Below, piece by piece: positions 54,514 through 64,000 of a DNA stretch of 64,000 nucleotides. Both the position numbers and the translations under genes were made by a program. The notes beneath the pieces are model-generated. The model saw nothing but the letters and a program-made list of their open reading frames with translations, ran no database searches and was not told where the DNA came from. This DNA comes from Mycobacterium sp. (GTDB lineage Bacteria; Actinomycetota; Actinomycetes; Mycobacteriales; Mycobacteriaceae), in assembly GCF_004298145.1 (NCBI RefSeq), contig NZ_SCRH01000033.1, positions 62,001-126,000 of the forward strand, written 5' to 3'. Within the stretch, counting starts at the first letter, position 1. Every line of letters begins with the position of its first letter.

Positions 54514-55869
54514 ATGGAACCGATATCACCGACGGATGCGTTGTTCCTCATCGGCGAGTCACGCGAGCATCCGATGCACGTGGGCTCGCTGCAGCTCTTC
54601 GAGCCCCCGGAGGATGCCGGCCCCCATTTCGTGCGCGAGTGCTATCAGGCGATGCTCGAATGCACCGACGTGCAACCGGCCTTCAGCAAACGTCCGGCCT
54701 TCTTCGGCGGCGTCACCAATATCGCGTGGTCCTTCGACAAGAATGTCGAACTCGACTACCACCTTCGGCGTTCCGCCCTGCCGGAACCGGGACGGGTCCG
54801 GGACCTGCTGGAGTTGGTTTCCCGGCTGCACGGCAGCCTGCTCGACCGGCACCGCCCGATGTGGGAAGCGCACCTCGTCGAAGGCCTTCAGGACGGCCGG
54901 TACGCCGTGTACACGAAGTATCACCACTCCCTCATGGACGGCGTCTCGGCGCTTCGCCTGATGCAGCGGGCCTTCACCTCCGATCCGGACGACGACGAGC
55001 TGCGCGTCCCGTGGAGCCTGGCCGCGCGCAGGCGCGACGGGCGCAAGCGCCCGTCCCTGTTCGAGCGGGCCGGCCGCGCCGCGGGATCGGCGCTGGCGTT
55101 GGCACCGTCGACGCTGAAGCTCGCGCGGGCCGCGCTGCTCGAACAACAACTCACCCTTCCGTTCCAGGCGCCGCGGTCCATGTTCAACGTCCGGATCGGC
55201 GGCGCCCGGCGGGTGGCCGCGCAGTCCTGGTCATTGGAGCGCATCAACGCGGTCAAGGCGGCCGCCGGTGTCACGGTCAACGACGTGATACTCGCCATGT
55301 CCGCCGGGGCCCTTCGGGCCTATCTGTTGGACCTGAACGCGCTGCCGGACGCCCCGCTGACCGCGATGGTTCCGGTCAATCTGCGCAAGGACGACGACGA
55401 CCGCGGCGGGAACATGGTCGGCACCTTCCTGTGCAACCTCGCGACCGACCTCGACGACCCGGCGAAACGGCTCGAGATCATCAGCGCATCCATCCGCGAC
55501 ACCAAAGAGGTGTTCTGGCAGCTGCCCCCGATCCAGCAACTGGCGCTGTCCGCCCTCAACATCGGGGGCCTGTTCTTCGGGCTCATCCCCGGCTACCTTT
55601 CCGCGGCCTCACCGCCGTTCAACATCGTCATCTCGAATGTGTCGACGGGCGGATCGGAGCAGCTGTACTGGCGCGGCGCCCGGTTGGACGGAAACTATCC
55701 GCTGTCCATCCCCCTCGACGGCCAAGCGGTCAACATCACCGTGACCAACAACGCCGACAACCTCGACTTCGGTCTGGTCGGCTGCCGACGCAGCGTCCCG
55801 CACCTACAGCGAATGCTGGGCCATCTGGAGGCGTCCCTCAAGGAGTTGGAGCTCGCCACCGGCGTCTGA
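54514..55869 (+). CDS. Wax ester synthase/diacylglycerol acyltransferase (WS/DGAT, Tgs-type)
   Basis: A 451-residue acyltransferase that makes triacylglycerol or wax esters from acyl-CoA. N-terminal MEPISPTDALFLIGESREHPMHVGSLQLF, the catalytic HHxxxDG as KYHHSLMDGVSAL (about 135), and the C-terminal block NIVISNVSTGGSEQLYWRGARLDG and LDGQAVNITVTNNADNLDFGLVG are the family markers. Mycobacteria have many copies, used for lipid storage in dormancy. A TTG at 54499 would add five residues; ATG 54514 is preferred. Confidence 0.92.
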   Translation: MEPISPTDALFLIGESREHPMHVGSLQLFEPPEDAGPHFVRECYQAMLECTDVQPAFSKRPAFFGGVTNIAWSFDKNVELDYHLRRSALPEPGRVRDLLELVSRLHGSLLDRHRPMWEAHLVEGLQDGRYAVYTKYHHSLMDGVSALRLMQRAFTSDPDDDELRVPWSLAARRRDGRKRPSLFERAGRAAGSALALAPSTLKLARAALLEQQLTLPFQAPRSMFNVRIGGARRVAAQSWSLERINAVKAAAGVTVNDVILAMSAGALRAYLLDLNALPDAPLTAMVPVNLRKDDDDRGGNMVGTFLCNLATDLDDPAKRLEIISASIRDTKEVFWQLPPIQQLALSALNIGGLFFGLIPGYLSAASPPFNIVISNVSTGGSEQLYWRGARLDGNYPLSIPLDGQAVNITVTNNADNLDFGLVGCRRSVPHLQRMLGHLEASLKELELATGV

Positions 55870-55972
55870 GACGCAGTGCGCCACTTGATGGATCACGCGC
55901 GCGCTCCTAGCTTCGAGGCTTCAGGGTGCGCCCGCCGCGGCGGCGGCGCGACAATCCGTGATGTCTACCACG

Positions 55973-55990
55973 GAACCTACTGTAAGGTTC
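55973..55990. promoter_or_regulatory. Dyad before the P450 gene
   Basis: GAACCT-ACTGTA-AGGTTC, perfect 6-bp arms, 41 bp upstream of the P450 start and close to a second GGTAAG copy at 55993-55998. It does not match the KstR box (TNNAACNNGTTNNA) well, so the regulator is unknown. Confidence 0.5.
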
Positions 55991-56031
55991 ACGGTAAGAC
56001 AGCACATGCCCGCTTCGGGGAAGGGTGAGCC

Positions 56032-57249
56032 GTGCCAAGCACGATCGACACACGCAACCAGCTGCGGCCCGACGTCGATCTGACCGACGGCGCCTTCTAC
56101 GCGGGCGATTCGCGACCGGTGTATCGGTGGATGCGCGAGCACGAGCCGGTGTTTCGGGACCGCAACGGGCTGGCCGCCGCCGCCACGTATCAGGCGGTGA
56201 TCGACGCCGAGCGGGCGCCCGAGTTGTTCTCCAACGCGGGCGGTATCCGGCCGGACCAGGACGCGCCGCCCATGATGATCGCGATGGATGACCCCGCTCA
56301 TCTGTTGCGGCGCAAACTCGTCAATGCGGGCTTCACCCGTAAACGCGTCAAGGACAGGGAACAGTCGATCGGTGCGCTGTGCGATGCGCTGATCGACAAC
56401 GTCTGTGAGCGGGGTGAGTGCGACTTCGTCCGGGACCTCGCCGCGCCTCTGCCCATGGCCGTCATCGGCGACATGCTCGGGGTGCTCCCCGAGGAGCGGC
56501 AGATGTTCCTGCGCTGGTCCGACGACATGGTCACCTTGCTCAGCAGCACGACCGCGCAGGAGGACTTTCAGGTGTCGATTGACGCCTTCGCCGCCTACAC
56601 CGAGTACATGATGAGCATGATTGCGGCGCGCAAGGCCGAGCCGACCGATGACCTGGTCAGCGTGCTGGTGCGGGCGGAGGTTGATGGCGAGAAGCTGGCC
56701 GACCACGAGATCGTGACCGAGGTGTTGTTGTTGCTCATCGGCGGTGACGAGACCACTCGGCACACACTGTCGGGCGGCACCGCCCAGATCCTGCGCCACC
56801 GTCAACAGCACCGGCAACTGGTCAACGATGGGGCGCTGCTCCCCAATGCGATCGAAGAGATGCTGAGGTGGACCGCGCCGGTCAAGAACATGGCCCGCAC
56901 CGTGACCGCCGACATCGAGTTCCACGGCACGCAGCTCGAGCAGGGCGAGAAGATCATCTTGCTGTTCGAATCGGCGAACTTCGACGAAACGGTGTTCGGC
57001 GATCCCGAGCGCTTCCGAATCGACCGTTATCCCAACAACCACCTGGCATTCGGCTTCGGAACCCACTTCTGCCTTGGCAATCAGCTGGCACGCCTGGAGC
57101 TGTCGATGATGGTCGAACGGTTGCTGAAGCGTCTCCCCGACATGGAGCTGGTGTCCGAGGACCCGTTGCCACTGCGGCCCGCCAACTTCGTCAGCGGTCT
57201 GGAGAACATGCCGGTCAAGTTCACGCCCTCGGCACCCTCAGGTGGCTGA
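56032..57249 (+). CDS. Cytochrome P450, CYP142-like
   Basis: A 405-residue P450. I-helix GGDETTRHTL, K-helix EEMLRWTAPVKNMAR, and heme loop AFGFGTHFCLGNQLARLE (Cys near residue 350). Stretches such as DPAHLLRRKLVNAGFTRKRV, RDLAAPLPMAVIGDMLGV and RPANFVSGLENMPV are very close to M. tuberculosis CYP142, which oxidises the cholesterol side chain at C26/C27. A role in sterol catabolism is likely but the usual neighbours of cyp142 are not here, apart from F420 enzymes. GTG 56032 follows GGGGAAGGG. Confidence 0.88.
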   Translation: MPSTIDTRNQLRPDVDLTDGAFYAGDSRPVYRWMREHEPVFRDRNGLAAAATYQAVIDAERAPELFSNAGGIRPDQDAPPMMIAMDDPAHLLRRKLVNAGFTRKRVKDREQSIGALCDALIDNVCERGECDFVRDLAAPLPMAVIGDMLGVLPEERQMFLRWSDDMVTLLSSTTAQEDFQVSIDAFAAYTEYMMSMIAARKAEPTDDLVSVLVRAEVDGEKLADHEIVTEVLLLLIGGDETTRHTLSGGTAQILRHRQQHRQLVNDGALLPNAIEEMLRWTAPVKNMARTVTADIEFHGTQLEQGEKIILLFESANFDETVFGDPERFRIDRYPNNHLAFGFGTHFCLGNQLARLELSMMVERLLKRLPDMELVSEDPLPLRPANFVSGLENMPVKFTPSAPSGG

Positions 57250-57274
57250 CCTCGCGTGGCGACCTGCGTGAAAG

Positions 57275-57727
57275 TTAGTGTCGGCCAGCGTAATCTGCGT
57301 CGGTCACGTAATCCAGGTAGACGCTGGTGCCGTTGGGTCGGGCATGGATGGTGCAGTGATCGGCGAGGCGCTGCATCAGCGGGAGGCCACGCGAGGCGCG
57401 GGGGTCGTTGGCCTGCCTCGACGACGGCTTGCGCCAACTTCCGCGGTCACTGACGCACACCCGGATTGACTCGGCACCGGGATCGTAGCTGGCCTGCAAT
57501 TTCATCCCACCGGCCTGGCGACAGGAGCGGTAGGCGTGCTCGACGCAGTTGGCCAGGGCTTCGTTGACCCCGAGGACGACATCCTCACGAATTTCTTCCG
57601 GCGCGCGCACCTCCTGCCGCAGCCACTGTCGCAGGATACGGCGCCACTTTGCCGCCGTATCGGGGCGGGCCGTGCCGGCAAGCGTCAAGCGCACCGGCGC
57701 GGCGGCCTCCGGCAGTAGTGGGCTCAT
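57275..57727 (-). CDS. Anti-sigma factor / serine kinase (RsbW-like ATPase)
   Basis: A 150-residue HATPase_c_2 protein. The N-box is EIREDVVLGVNEALANCVEHAYR (Asn at about residue 58), G1 box VCVSDRGSW and a final GLPLMQRLAD segment, as in RsbW/SpoIIAB anti-sigma kinases. No anti-anti-sigma or sigma gene is next to it. The missing partners may be elsewhere. Start ATG 57727. It ends 25 bp from the P450 stop, convergent. Confidence 0.83.
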   Translation of the reverse strand: MSPLLPEAAAPVRLTLAGTARPDTAAKWRRILRQWLRQEVRAPEEIREDVVLGVNEALANCVEHAYRSCRQAGGMKLQASYDPGAESIRVCVSDRGSWRKPSSRQANDPRASRGLPLMQRLADHCTIHARPNGTSVYLDYVTDADYAGRH

Positions 57728-57845
57728 GAAAGCCGCATACCCAGTTGCGGCTGCAGGCATAACCTCCTGCGGGCATCCCTTCGGCCACGGACGTGTTTCC
57801 GGCGAGGATCCCCGGGTCAGAGGGTCGAAAGTGGCGCTGTGAGCG

Positions 57846-58820
57846 CTAATGGCGTGGTGCCAGTACGGGCGTCACGAGCTCACCGGTGTTGAGGTAGCTG
57901 TCGAGGTTGCGGATCGCCAGCAGCGCCATCGCCCTGCGGGTCCGGGTTGTGGCGCTTCCGATATGCGGGAGAAGCACCACGTTGTCGAGGTCACACAATT
58001 CGGCCGGCACATGCGGCTCTTCCGCGAAAACGTCCAGACCCGCGCCCGCCAGCCCTCCCCCGGCCAGCAATTCCACCAGTGCGTCCTGGTCGACGACGCT
58101 GCCGCGGGCGATGTTGATCAGGTATCCCTCGGGGCCTAATGCCCGCAGCACCGCGCGGTCGACGAGCTTGTGGGTGTGGTGGTCGCCCGTGGTGGCGACG
58201 ACCAGCACATCGACCGACTCGGCAAGCTCCAGAGGCGACGGGGCATAGCGGTACGGCGATCCGTCGATGCGGCGCCGGTTGTGATAGGCGATGGCGCAGT
58301 CGAATCCGAGCAGCCTGGTGGCGATCGCCGAACCGATGCGGCCCATGCCCAGGATGCCGACCTGAAGGCCGCTGACATCCTTGACATCCCCGGCGTACGG
58401 AAACCGGCCCTCGCGCGCCCACCGGCCCGCCCGCACAAAACGATCGGCGGCGCCGAATCTGCGCAACGTCATCAACATCAGGCCCAGCGCCGTGTCGGCG
58501 ACCGTGTCCGACAACACATCGGGGGTGTTACTCACACCGATCCCGCGGCGCTTCGCCGCCTCCAGATCGATCAGATCCACCCCGGCCCCGTTGTTGACGA
58601 TGACCTCCAGGTTGGGCAACGCCGCGATAGTGTCGGCGTCGACGGCGGGCGGCCCCCATGTCACCAGCACGCGCACTTCGCCGGCGTGCTCGGCCAGGAA
58701 CCGGGCTCGCCCCGGGCCGTCGGGAAGCTTCGGAATGTCGTAGCGCGCGGCCAGCTCGTCTTCGAGCATCGGCTCCAACTCACCGATCCGCAGCACGCCG
58801 CTGACCTTCTTCGCCGTCAC
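57846..58820 (-). CDS. D-isomer-specific 2-hydroxyacid dehydrogenase
   Basis: A 324-residue NAD(P)-dependent dehydrogenase. NAD loop VGILGMGRIGSAIATRLLG (GxGxxG at about 152-157), catalytic Arg in NIARGSVVDQDAL, Glu in VFAEEPHVPAEL and catalytic His in LLPHIGSATTRTR. Glyoxylate/hydroxypyruvate reductase-like enzymes share this pattern; substrate not determined. GTG 58820 is selected because the protein family begins just after it; the frame runs to 58913 without similarity. Divergent from the F420 enzyme gene with 85 bp between. Confidence 0.87.
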   Translation of the reverse strand: MTAKKVSGVLRIGELEPMLEDELAARYDIPKLPDGPGRARFLAEHAGEVRVLVTWGPPAVDADTIAALPNLEVIVNNGAGVDLIDLEAAKRRGIGVSNTPDVLSDTVADTALGLMLMTLRRFGAADRFVRAGRWAREGRFPYAGDVKDVSGLQVGILGMGRIGSAIATRLLGFDCAIAYHNRRRIDGSPYRYAPSPLELAESVDVLVVATTGDHHTHKLVDRAVLRALGPEGYLINIARGSVVDQDALVELLAGGGLAGAGLDVFAEEPHVPAELCDLDNVVLLPHIGSATTRTRRAMALLAIRNLDSYLNTGELVTPVLAPRH

Positions 58821-58905
58821 GCCCCCATCATGCTGGAAGCCCGCACCCCAACCGCTCGACGGGCCGCGCGGGAAGTAACCGCGTCGCGACGAGGTTGGAC
58901 CCGGA

Positions 58906-59763
58906 ATGCGCATTGGAGTCGTCTTCCCACAAACCGAGCTTGGATCGGATCCCGCTGTCCTACGCGCCTACGCTCAGCGCGTCGAAGAACTCGGGTTCAC
59001 CCACATCCTCGCCTACGACCACGTCGTCGGCGCCGACACGACGGTGCACCACGGCTTTCAGGGCCCCTACGACATCGACTCGACGTTTCACGAGCCGTTC
59101 GTCATGTTCGGCTACCTGGCCGCGGTCACCACCCTCGAACTCGTCACCGGCGTCATCATTTTGCCGCAGCGGCAGTCGGTGCTAGTGGCCAAGCAAGCCG
59201 CCGAGGTCGACGTGCTCACCGGTGGACACTTCCGGCTCGGTGTCGGGTTGGGCTGGAACACCGTTGAATACGAAGCGCTCGGGGAGACGTTCACGAATCG
59301 CGGCAAACGCTCCGAGGAGCAGGTCGAGCTCATGCGCAAGCTGTGGACGCAGCGATCGGTCACCTTCGAGGGCAGATACCACACCGTCACCGGGGCGGGG
59401 CTGGCACCGCTGCCCACCCAGCGGCCCATCCCGGTGTGGTTCGGTGCCGCCTCCGATCGCGCCTACGAACGTGCCGGTCGCCTCGGCGACGGCTGGTTTC
59501 CGATGACCGAACCTGGCCCCGGCCTGGATTACGCGCTCGCGCAGGTGAACCGCGCGGCCGAAGCGGCGGGTCGAGACCCGGTGAGTATCGGAATGGAAGG
59601 CCGGGTCAGCTGGACCGGCGACCCCGATAGGCTCGCCGCCGACATCGCCGCATGGAAAACCGCTGGCGCCAGCCATCTGTCGGTGAACACCATGAAGGCC
59701 GGCTTCGCGCATGTCGACGACCACCTTGCCGCATTAGAGCGGGTGGCCGCCGACCTGAGGTAG
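58906..59763 (+). CDS. F420-dependent LLM-class oxidoreductase
   Basis: A 285-residue LLM barrel of the subgroup with MRIGVVFPQTELGSDP at the first strand, HILAYDHVVGAD, and GGHFRLGVGLGWNTVEYEALG as phosphate/F420 loop, then IPVWFGAASDRAYERAGRLGDGWFP. The subgroup is common in mycobacteria, usually F420-dependent, of unknown substrate. It is the third LLM gene in the window. It is followed by a truncated transporter gene on the opposite strand. Confidence 0.86.
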   Translation: MRIGVVFPQTELGSDPAVLRAYAQRVEELGFTHILAYDHVVGADTTVHHGFQGPYDIDSTFHEPFVMFGYLAAVTTLELVTGVIILPQRQSVLVAKQAAEVDVLTGGHFRLGVGLGWNTVEYEALGETFTNRGKRSEEQVELMRKLWTQRSVTFEGRYHTVTGAGLAPLPTQRPIPVWFGAASDRAYERAGRLGDGWFPMTEPGPGLDYALAQVNRAAEAAGRDPVSIGMEGRVSWTGDPDRLAADIAAWKTAGASHLSVNTMKAGFAHVDDHLAALERVAADLR

Positions 59764-59783
59764 CGCCCCAACGGCTCGGCGTC

Positions 59784-61199
<1,416 letters not shown>

Positions 61200-61464
61200 C
61201 GACACGATAGAGAGCGGCCTACCGGCCGTCCCACCATCGCCACCGTTCGCACCCCGACACCGATCGACCTGGGCAACTGGGTGCGCCCGGTGCTGCTCGA
61301 CGGACTGGCCGTGCTGCTCCTCGAGCCACCGCGCCGACAAGACAGCGGCGGCAGAACCTGGCGAACGGCGCCGCGCGCCGTGGTCAAACAGTACTGAGTG
61401 TTTCGACGCATGCGATTCGGGAGACCCTGACTGGAGCCATTACAGACGCTCAGAGGAGATCCCC

Positions 61465-61632
61465 GTGGATCAGCACGTCAACACCGACCCGCCCACTGCG
61501 CCCGAGGACGCCCGAAAAACGACCGAGAAACAGCGCAAACTGCAGCAACAGCTCGAACACCAGAACGAAGACTTGGCTGCGCCGGGTTTGCACCAGTCAC
61601 GGCACAACACCCCCGACGAGAGCACACGCTAG
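61465..61632 (+). CDS. Small charged helical protein, 55 aa
   Basis: Short ORF with a very good ribosome binding site (AGAGGAGAT, 6 bp before GTG 61465). The sequence is highly polar; residues 18-38 (ARKTTEKQRKLQQQLEHQN) should form an amphipathic helix or coiled coil, with disordered ends. No family recognised. The strong start signal and lack of overlap with other genes support it as a real micropeptide. Confidence 0.5.
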   Translation: MDQHVNTDPPTAPEDARKTTEKQRKLQQQLEHQNEDLAAPGLHQSRHNTPDESTR

Positions 61633-61685
61633 CCTTCACCACGACTGTTGCGTCCCAGGGGTTTTCGGCCTGTCGATACGGCCCA

Positions 61686-62057
61686 TCAGCTTCCGCTGTG
61701 CTCGGCCCCATCTCGCCGGTCGTGGGCGAGCGCCGCGGCCGCCACCCATGTCAGCGTCAGCCCTCCGAGGGCCGCCGCGGGAATGGCCCACGCGCGTCGG
61801 GTCATCAGCGCGTCATTGCAGTGGCCGACGTAGTCGGTGCCCGGCGTGCCAGGCGCGTCGACGTTCGCGTTTTGGCCGGTCGGCTTTCTCTCGGCGCTCG
61901 ACGCTTGGGTCAGATCGGTGGTAAAGCCACTGCCGCATTTGACTTGCCAGCCGAACTGGTCGTAGGCCTGGATGAAGACCGGGAACCGCAGCGCCAAGAG
62001 CCCGCCTGCCAACAACACCAGCGCCGCGAAGACGACGAGCGGCCCGCGGTTGACCAT
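61686..62057 (-). CDS. Two-helix membrane protein, unknown
   Basis: A 123-residue protein with membrane helices at about 6-24 and 90-110 enclosing an extracytoplasmic loop with two Cys (VKCGSGFTTD and HCNDALM) likely joined by a disulphide. No family recognised. ATG 62057 lies 13 bp after the stop of the neighbouring small membrane protein gene, so both form one leftward transcription unit. Confidence 0.65.
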   Translation of the reverse strand: MVNRGPLVVFAALVLLAGGLLALRFPVFIQAYDQFGWQVKCGSGFTTDLTQASSAERKPTGQNANVDAPGTPGTDYVGHCNDALMTRRAWAIPAAALGGLTLTWVAAAALAHDRRDGAEHSGS

Positions 62058-62070
62058 GCGCCTGAACCCC

Positions 62071-62295
62071 CTAGGTCATGCAAACATTGGCGAAAAGCAG
62101 CACCGGCCATGACACGATCGAGCCGAGGAACGACACCACCAAATCGACGCCGTGCATGTCGTGCAAATGCGCTGTGTGGGTGCTCGACCAGATCACCCCG
62201 ACGATCAGGTACGGCGTCCCCAGCAGGACGCCCAGGCCCAGTAATTCGGCGATGGTCAACTGATACTCGAGGAGTTTGCGGATCCTGCTGAGCAT
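62071..62295 (-). CDS. Small two-helix membrane protein, unknown
   Basis: A 74-residue protein with membrane helices at about 12-32 and 51-70 joined by a loop rich in His (THTAHLHDMHGVD). ATG 62295 is favoured since GAAGGG lies 6 bp upstream; ATG 62301 is adjacent. The paired membrane genes sit beside the tandem TetR gene on the same strand, which may control them. The His cluster could bind metal. No family assigned. Confidence 0.6.
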   Translation of the reverse strand: MLSRIRKLLEYQLTIAELLGLGVLLGTPYLIVGVIWSSTHTAHLHDMHGVDLVVSFLGSIVSWPVLLFANVCMT

Positions 62296-62569
62296 GGCCA
62301 TCCCTTCGCGCGGGCGCTGCCGGAGTCGCGGCCGGCCCACACCAAGCGGTGAGGACCACCACCATTCCGGCGCGCGGACTATACGCTAGATATGTTAATC
62401 GTCATTCGGAATATTTGGTAGTGCATCGTGCTGATCGGGAGCGATTCGCGTCAGCCGATCCACGTGGAGATACGCTGCCGGAAAGGCGCGTTCACCTCTG
62501 TAGATGCGTCGGTCGCGTCGGACGCCGGACCGGCAAGTGCAGCGCTGTTCTTTGAATTTGAGAGGTTAA

Positions 62570-63829
62570 TCAGCGACGTTGCCGGCTACCGCCAGGCGCA
62601 TCGTGGGATGCCGCGGGTCGTCCCAGCACCGTCACTTCCATCAGACGCCGAACCGTGATGCTGGCCGGCTGACCGGTGTCGGGGTACACGAGTCGCCCGA
62701 TGTCCACCGCGAGCGCGAACGCGGCGTGCACGGCGTATCGCGCGCGACCAAGGGTGAGTTCCGGTCTTGCCGCTACGGCCAGCCGGGCCCAGGATTCGAC
62801 GGTCGAGCGCTGAATGTTGTACAGCAGCACCGCATCTGTGTCGGGCAGGTTGTGCCGCTCGGTGTAGTACACGCAGGCCAGTTCGGGGTTGGCGAACGAC
62901 CGGGTCACGTAGGCGTCGATGAGTTGCGCGAGCGCCTGCTCCGGATCGTCGCTGGTGGCCAGAATGCTGGACAGGTCACCGGAGAGTTGGTCGGCGGCTC
63001 GCCGGTAATAAACCGCCAAGATCGCGGCCTTCCCCGGAAAGTATTGGTAGATGCTGGCAACCGGTATGCCCACCGCCGCGGCGATGTCCTCCATCCCCGT
63101 CTCGCGGTAACCACGTTCGTTGAACAGGCGCATCGACTCGTGGAGCAGCAGTTCGTAGCTGCCGGCGGCGCTGGTCAGCGCCGATGTCCGTAACGGTTCG
63201 GAGCCACGCCCGCGCTGCGCCGGCAACTCGGCCATCAACACCGCGGCCGCGACATCGGTGAGCGCCGCCCGGATCTCCGCATTACCGAGGCGGGATCGAT
63301 GATCGGTGATGCTGCCGATGACGCTGAGTGCGGCCGCCGACAGCGTCCAGCGTTGCCGCGATGTGAGTTTCGGCCGCAGTTTGACCAACGGCCGCTGCAC
63401 GCGCCGGTTGATCAGTTTGATCTGCTCGGCCAGAGCCCGCTGGTCGTCCCCGCGCAGATACCGGCCCTCCCACCGGTATAGCCCGCCGGCGGTGCGGTTG
63501 ACGATCGTGGTGTCGATCAGCGCACGGGTGAGCGCGCTCAAGGCTTTTTCGGGATCGGTATCGGCGGGCAGGTCGTCGGCAAACGCCGTGGCGTCGACCA
63601 GTTGCCGGCCCAACGCCAGCACGACATCGCGGAACAAGTCGTATTTGCCCTGCGAATGCCGGTACAGCGCGGCCGCGGAGATTCCGACCCGCGCCGCGAT
63701 GTTTTCCATGCTGACCGCGTGGTAGCCCAGCTCGCTGAACGCATCGGTGGCGGCGCGGGCGATCTGGATCTTGCGGTCCTTCGGGCGCCGCTTGACGTGA
63801 TCCGCAGACGAGCGGCTAGCCGATGGCAT
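62570..63829 (-). CDS. Double TetR-type regulator (two DNA-binding domains)
   Basis: A 419-residue protein that consists of two TetR modules in one chain. Module 1: IQIARAATDAFSELGYHAVSM then ENIAARVGISAAALYRHSQGKYDLF (about 23-68). Module 2: LLLHESMRLFNERGYRETGM then EDIAAAVGIPVASIYQYFPGKAAIL (about 225-275). Each is followed by its own helical ligand/dimer domain, so one polypeptide mimics a heterodimer. Such fusions occur in actinobacteria but are uncommon. ATG 63829; GTG 63838 is possible. Probable targets are its own promoter and the membrane genes downstream. Confidence 0.88.
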   Translation of the reverse strand: MPSASRSSADHVKRRPKDRKIQIARAATDAFSELGYHAVSMENIAARVGISAAALYRHSQGKYDLFRDVVLALGRQLVDATAFADDLPADTDPEKALSALTRALIDTTIVNRTAGGLYRWEGRYLRGDDQRALAEQIKLINRRVQRPLVKLRPKLTSRQRWTLSAAALSVIGSITDHRSRLGNAEIRAALTDVAAAVLMAELPAQRGRGSEPLRTSALTSAAGSYELLLHESMRLFNERGYRETGMEDIAAAVGIPVASIYQYFPGKAAILAVYYRRAADQLSGDLSSILATSDDPEQALAQLIDAYVTRSFANPELACVYYTERHNLPDTDAVLLYNIQRSTVESWARLAVAARPELTLGRARYAVHAAFALAVDIGRLVYPDTGQPASITVRRLMEVTVLGRPAASHDAPGGSRQRR

Positions 63830-63958
63830 ACAGATCACCGTAGCCGCAGCGGCGGCTGACCGGACGATGGGTAGACGGCCGAGTTCGCGGTGACGGCGGG
63901 CTGGGGACGCGGGGCCGCGCGCAGCGATGTACCCGAGGTCATTGGCCGTCTAACCCCG

Positions 63959-64000
63959 TTACGCCCCGCCGAATTCCGGCCGCAGCACCGAGCCGAGCGC
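63959..64000 (-). CDS. Possible C-terminal end of a gene beyond the right edge
   Basis: On the minus strand the last 13 codons before a TAA at 63959 read ALGSVLRPEFGGA. The segment is open to the window edge and the codon use looks coding, but it is too short to identify. It would be the upstream neighbour of the double TetR gene. Confidence 0.3.
   Translation of the reverse strand, partial: ALGSVLRPEFGGA

Noticed and set aside
62428..62658. 76-aa plus-strand frame between the small membrane genes and the TetR gene
   Set aside because: It overlaps the 3' end of the double TetR gene, lacks a ribosome binding site and has no recognisable feature.

Overview
The window is chromosomal DNA of a slow-growing Mycobacterium. 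It has high GC, frequent GTG starts, 1-8 bp gene overlaps, PE/PPE and Esx genes, mycolate and F420 enzymes, and long stretches in the gene order I remember around Rv3837c-Rv3860 and Rv3884c-Rv3893c of M. tuberculosis. The ESX-1 block that lies between those two stretches in M. tuberculosis is absent, which points to a species like the M. avium complex. Comparisons with named Rv genes are from memory, not from a search.

Region 1 (1-25.8 kb, conserved core): gpm-pheA; an IdeR-boxed DUF2470 gene and an LCP ligase; glpQ1 with a DUF4328 membrane protein; a 490-bp gap with clustered DnaA boxes; sodA with a strong terminator; a structured leader before espR; a YcnI/CopC copper pair; a histone-like H-NS protein; rraA; the divergent ethA/ethR pair; a dinB1-type polymerase with a LexA box over its start codon; a His-rich metal-binding protein; a PHP phosphoesterase; an F420 enzyme; glutamate synthase gltBD; and a MinD/EspI-like ATPase. 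A perfect CRP site lies between two convergent genes at 17.99 kb.

Region 2 (25.8-39.3 kb): a SigI-like sigma factor divergent from an NAD(P)-binding protein and a deazaflavin nitroreductase, then the ESX-2 cluster read leftward (PE36, PPE69, esxD, esxC, espG2, an ATPase, eccD2, mycP2, eccE2, eccA2). eccC2 and eccB2, which normally precede PE36, are not here. The cluster ends at a synteny break marked by a decayed VOC-type gene.

Region 3 (39.3-64 kb, accessory): an orphan PrrB-like histidine kinase, TetR with acyl-CoA dehydrogenase, an Eis-family acetyltransferase, an HdeA-like lipoprotein, two F420 enzymes, PadR with a SnoaL-like partner, HAD, NUDIX, a mycolate cyclopropane synthase, a hemerythrin, an MHS transporter, a wax ester synthase/DGAT, a CYP142-like P450, an anti-sigma kinase, a 2-hydroxyacid dehydrogenase, a truncated SulP transporter, an Rv0560c-like methyltransferase behind tandem operators, two small membrane proteins and a double-headed TetR regulator. 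Many small regulators here have clear palindromic operators at or over their own start codons, consistent with leaderless, autoregulated transcripts. I see no rRNA, tRNA, CRISPR array, insertion sequence or prophage.
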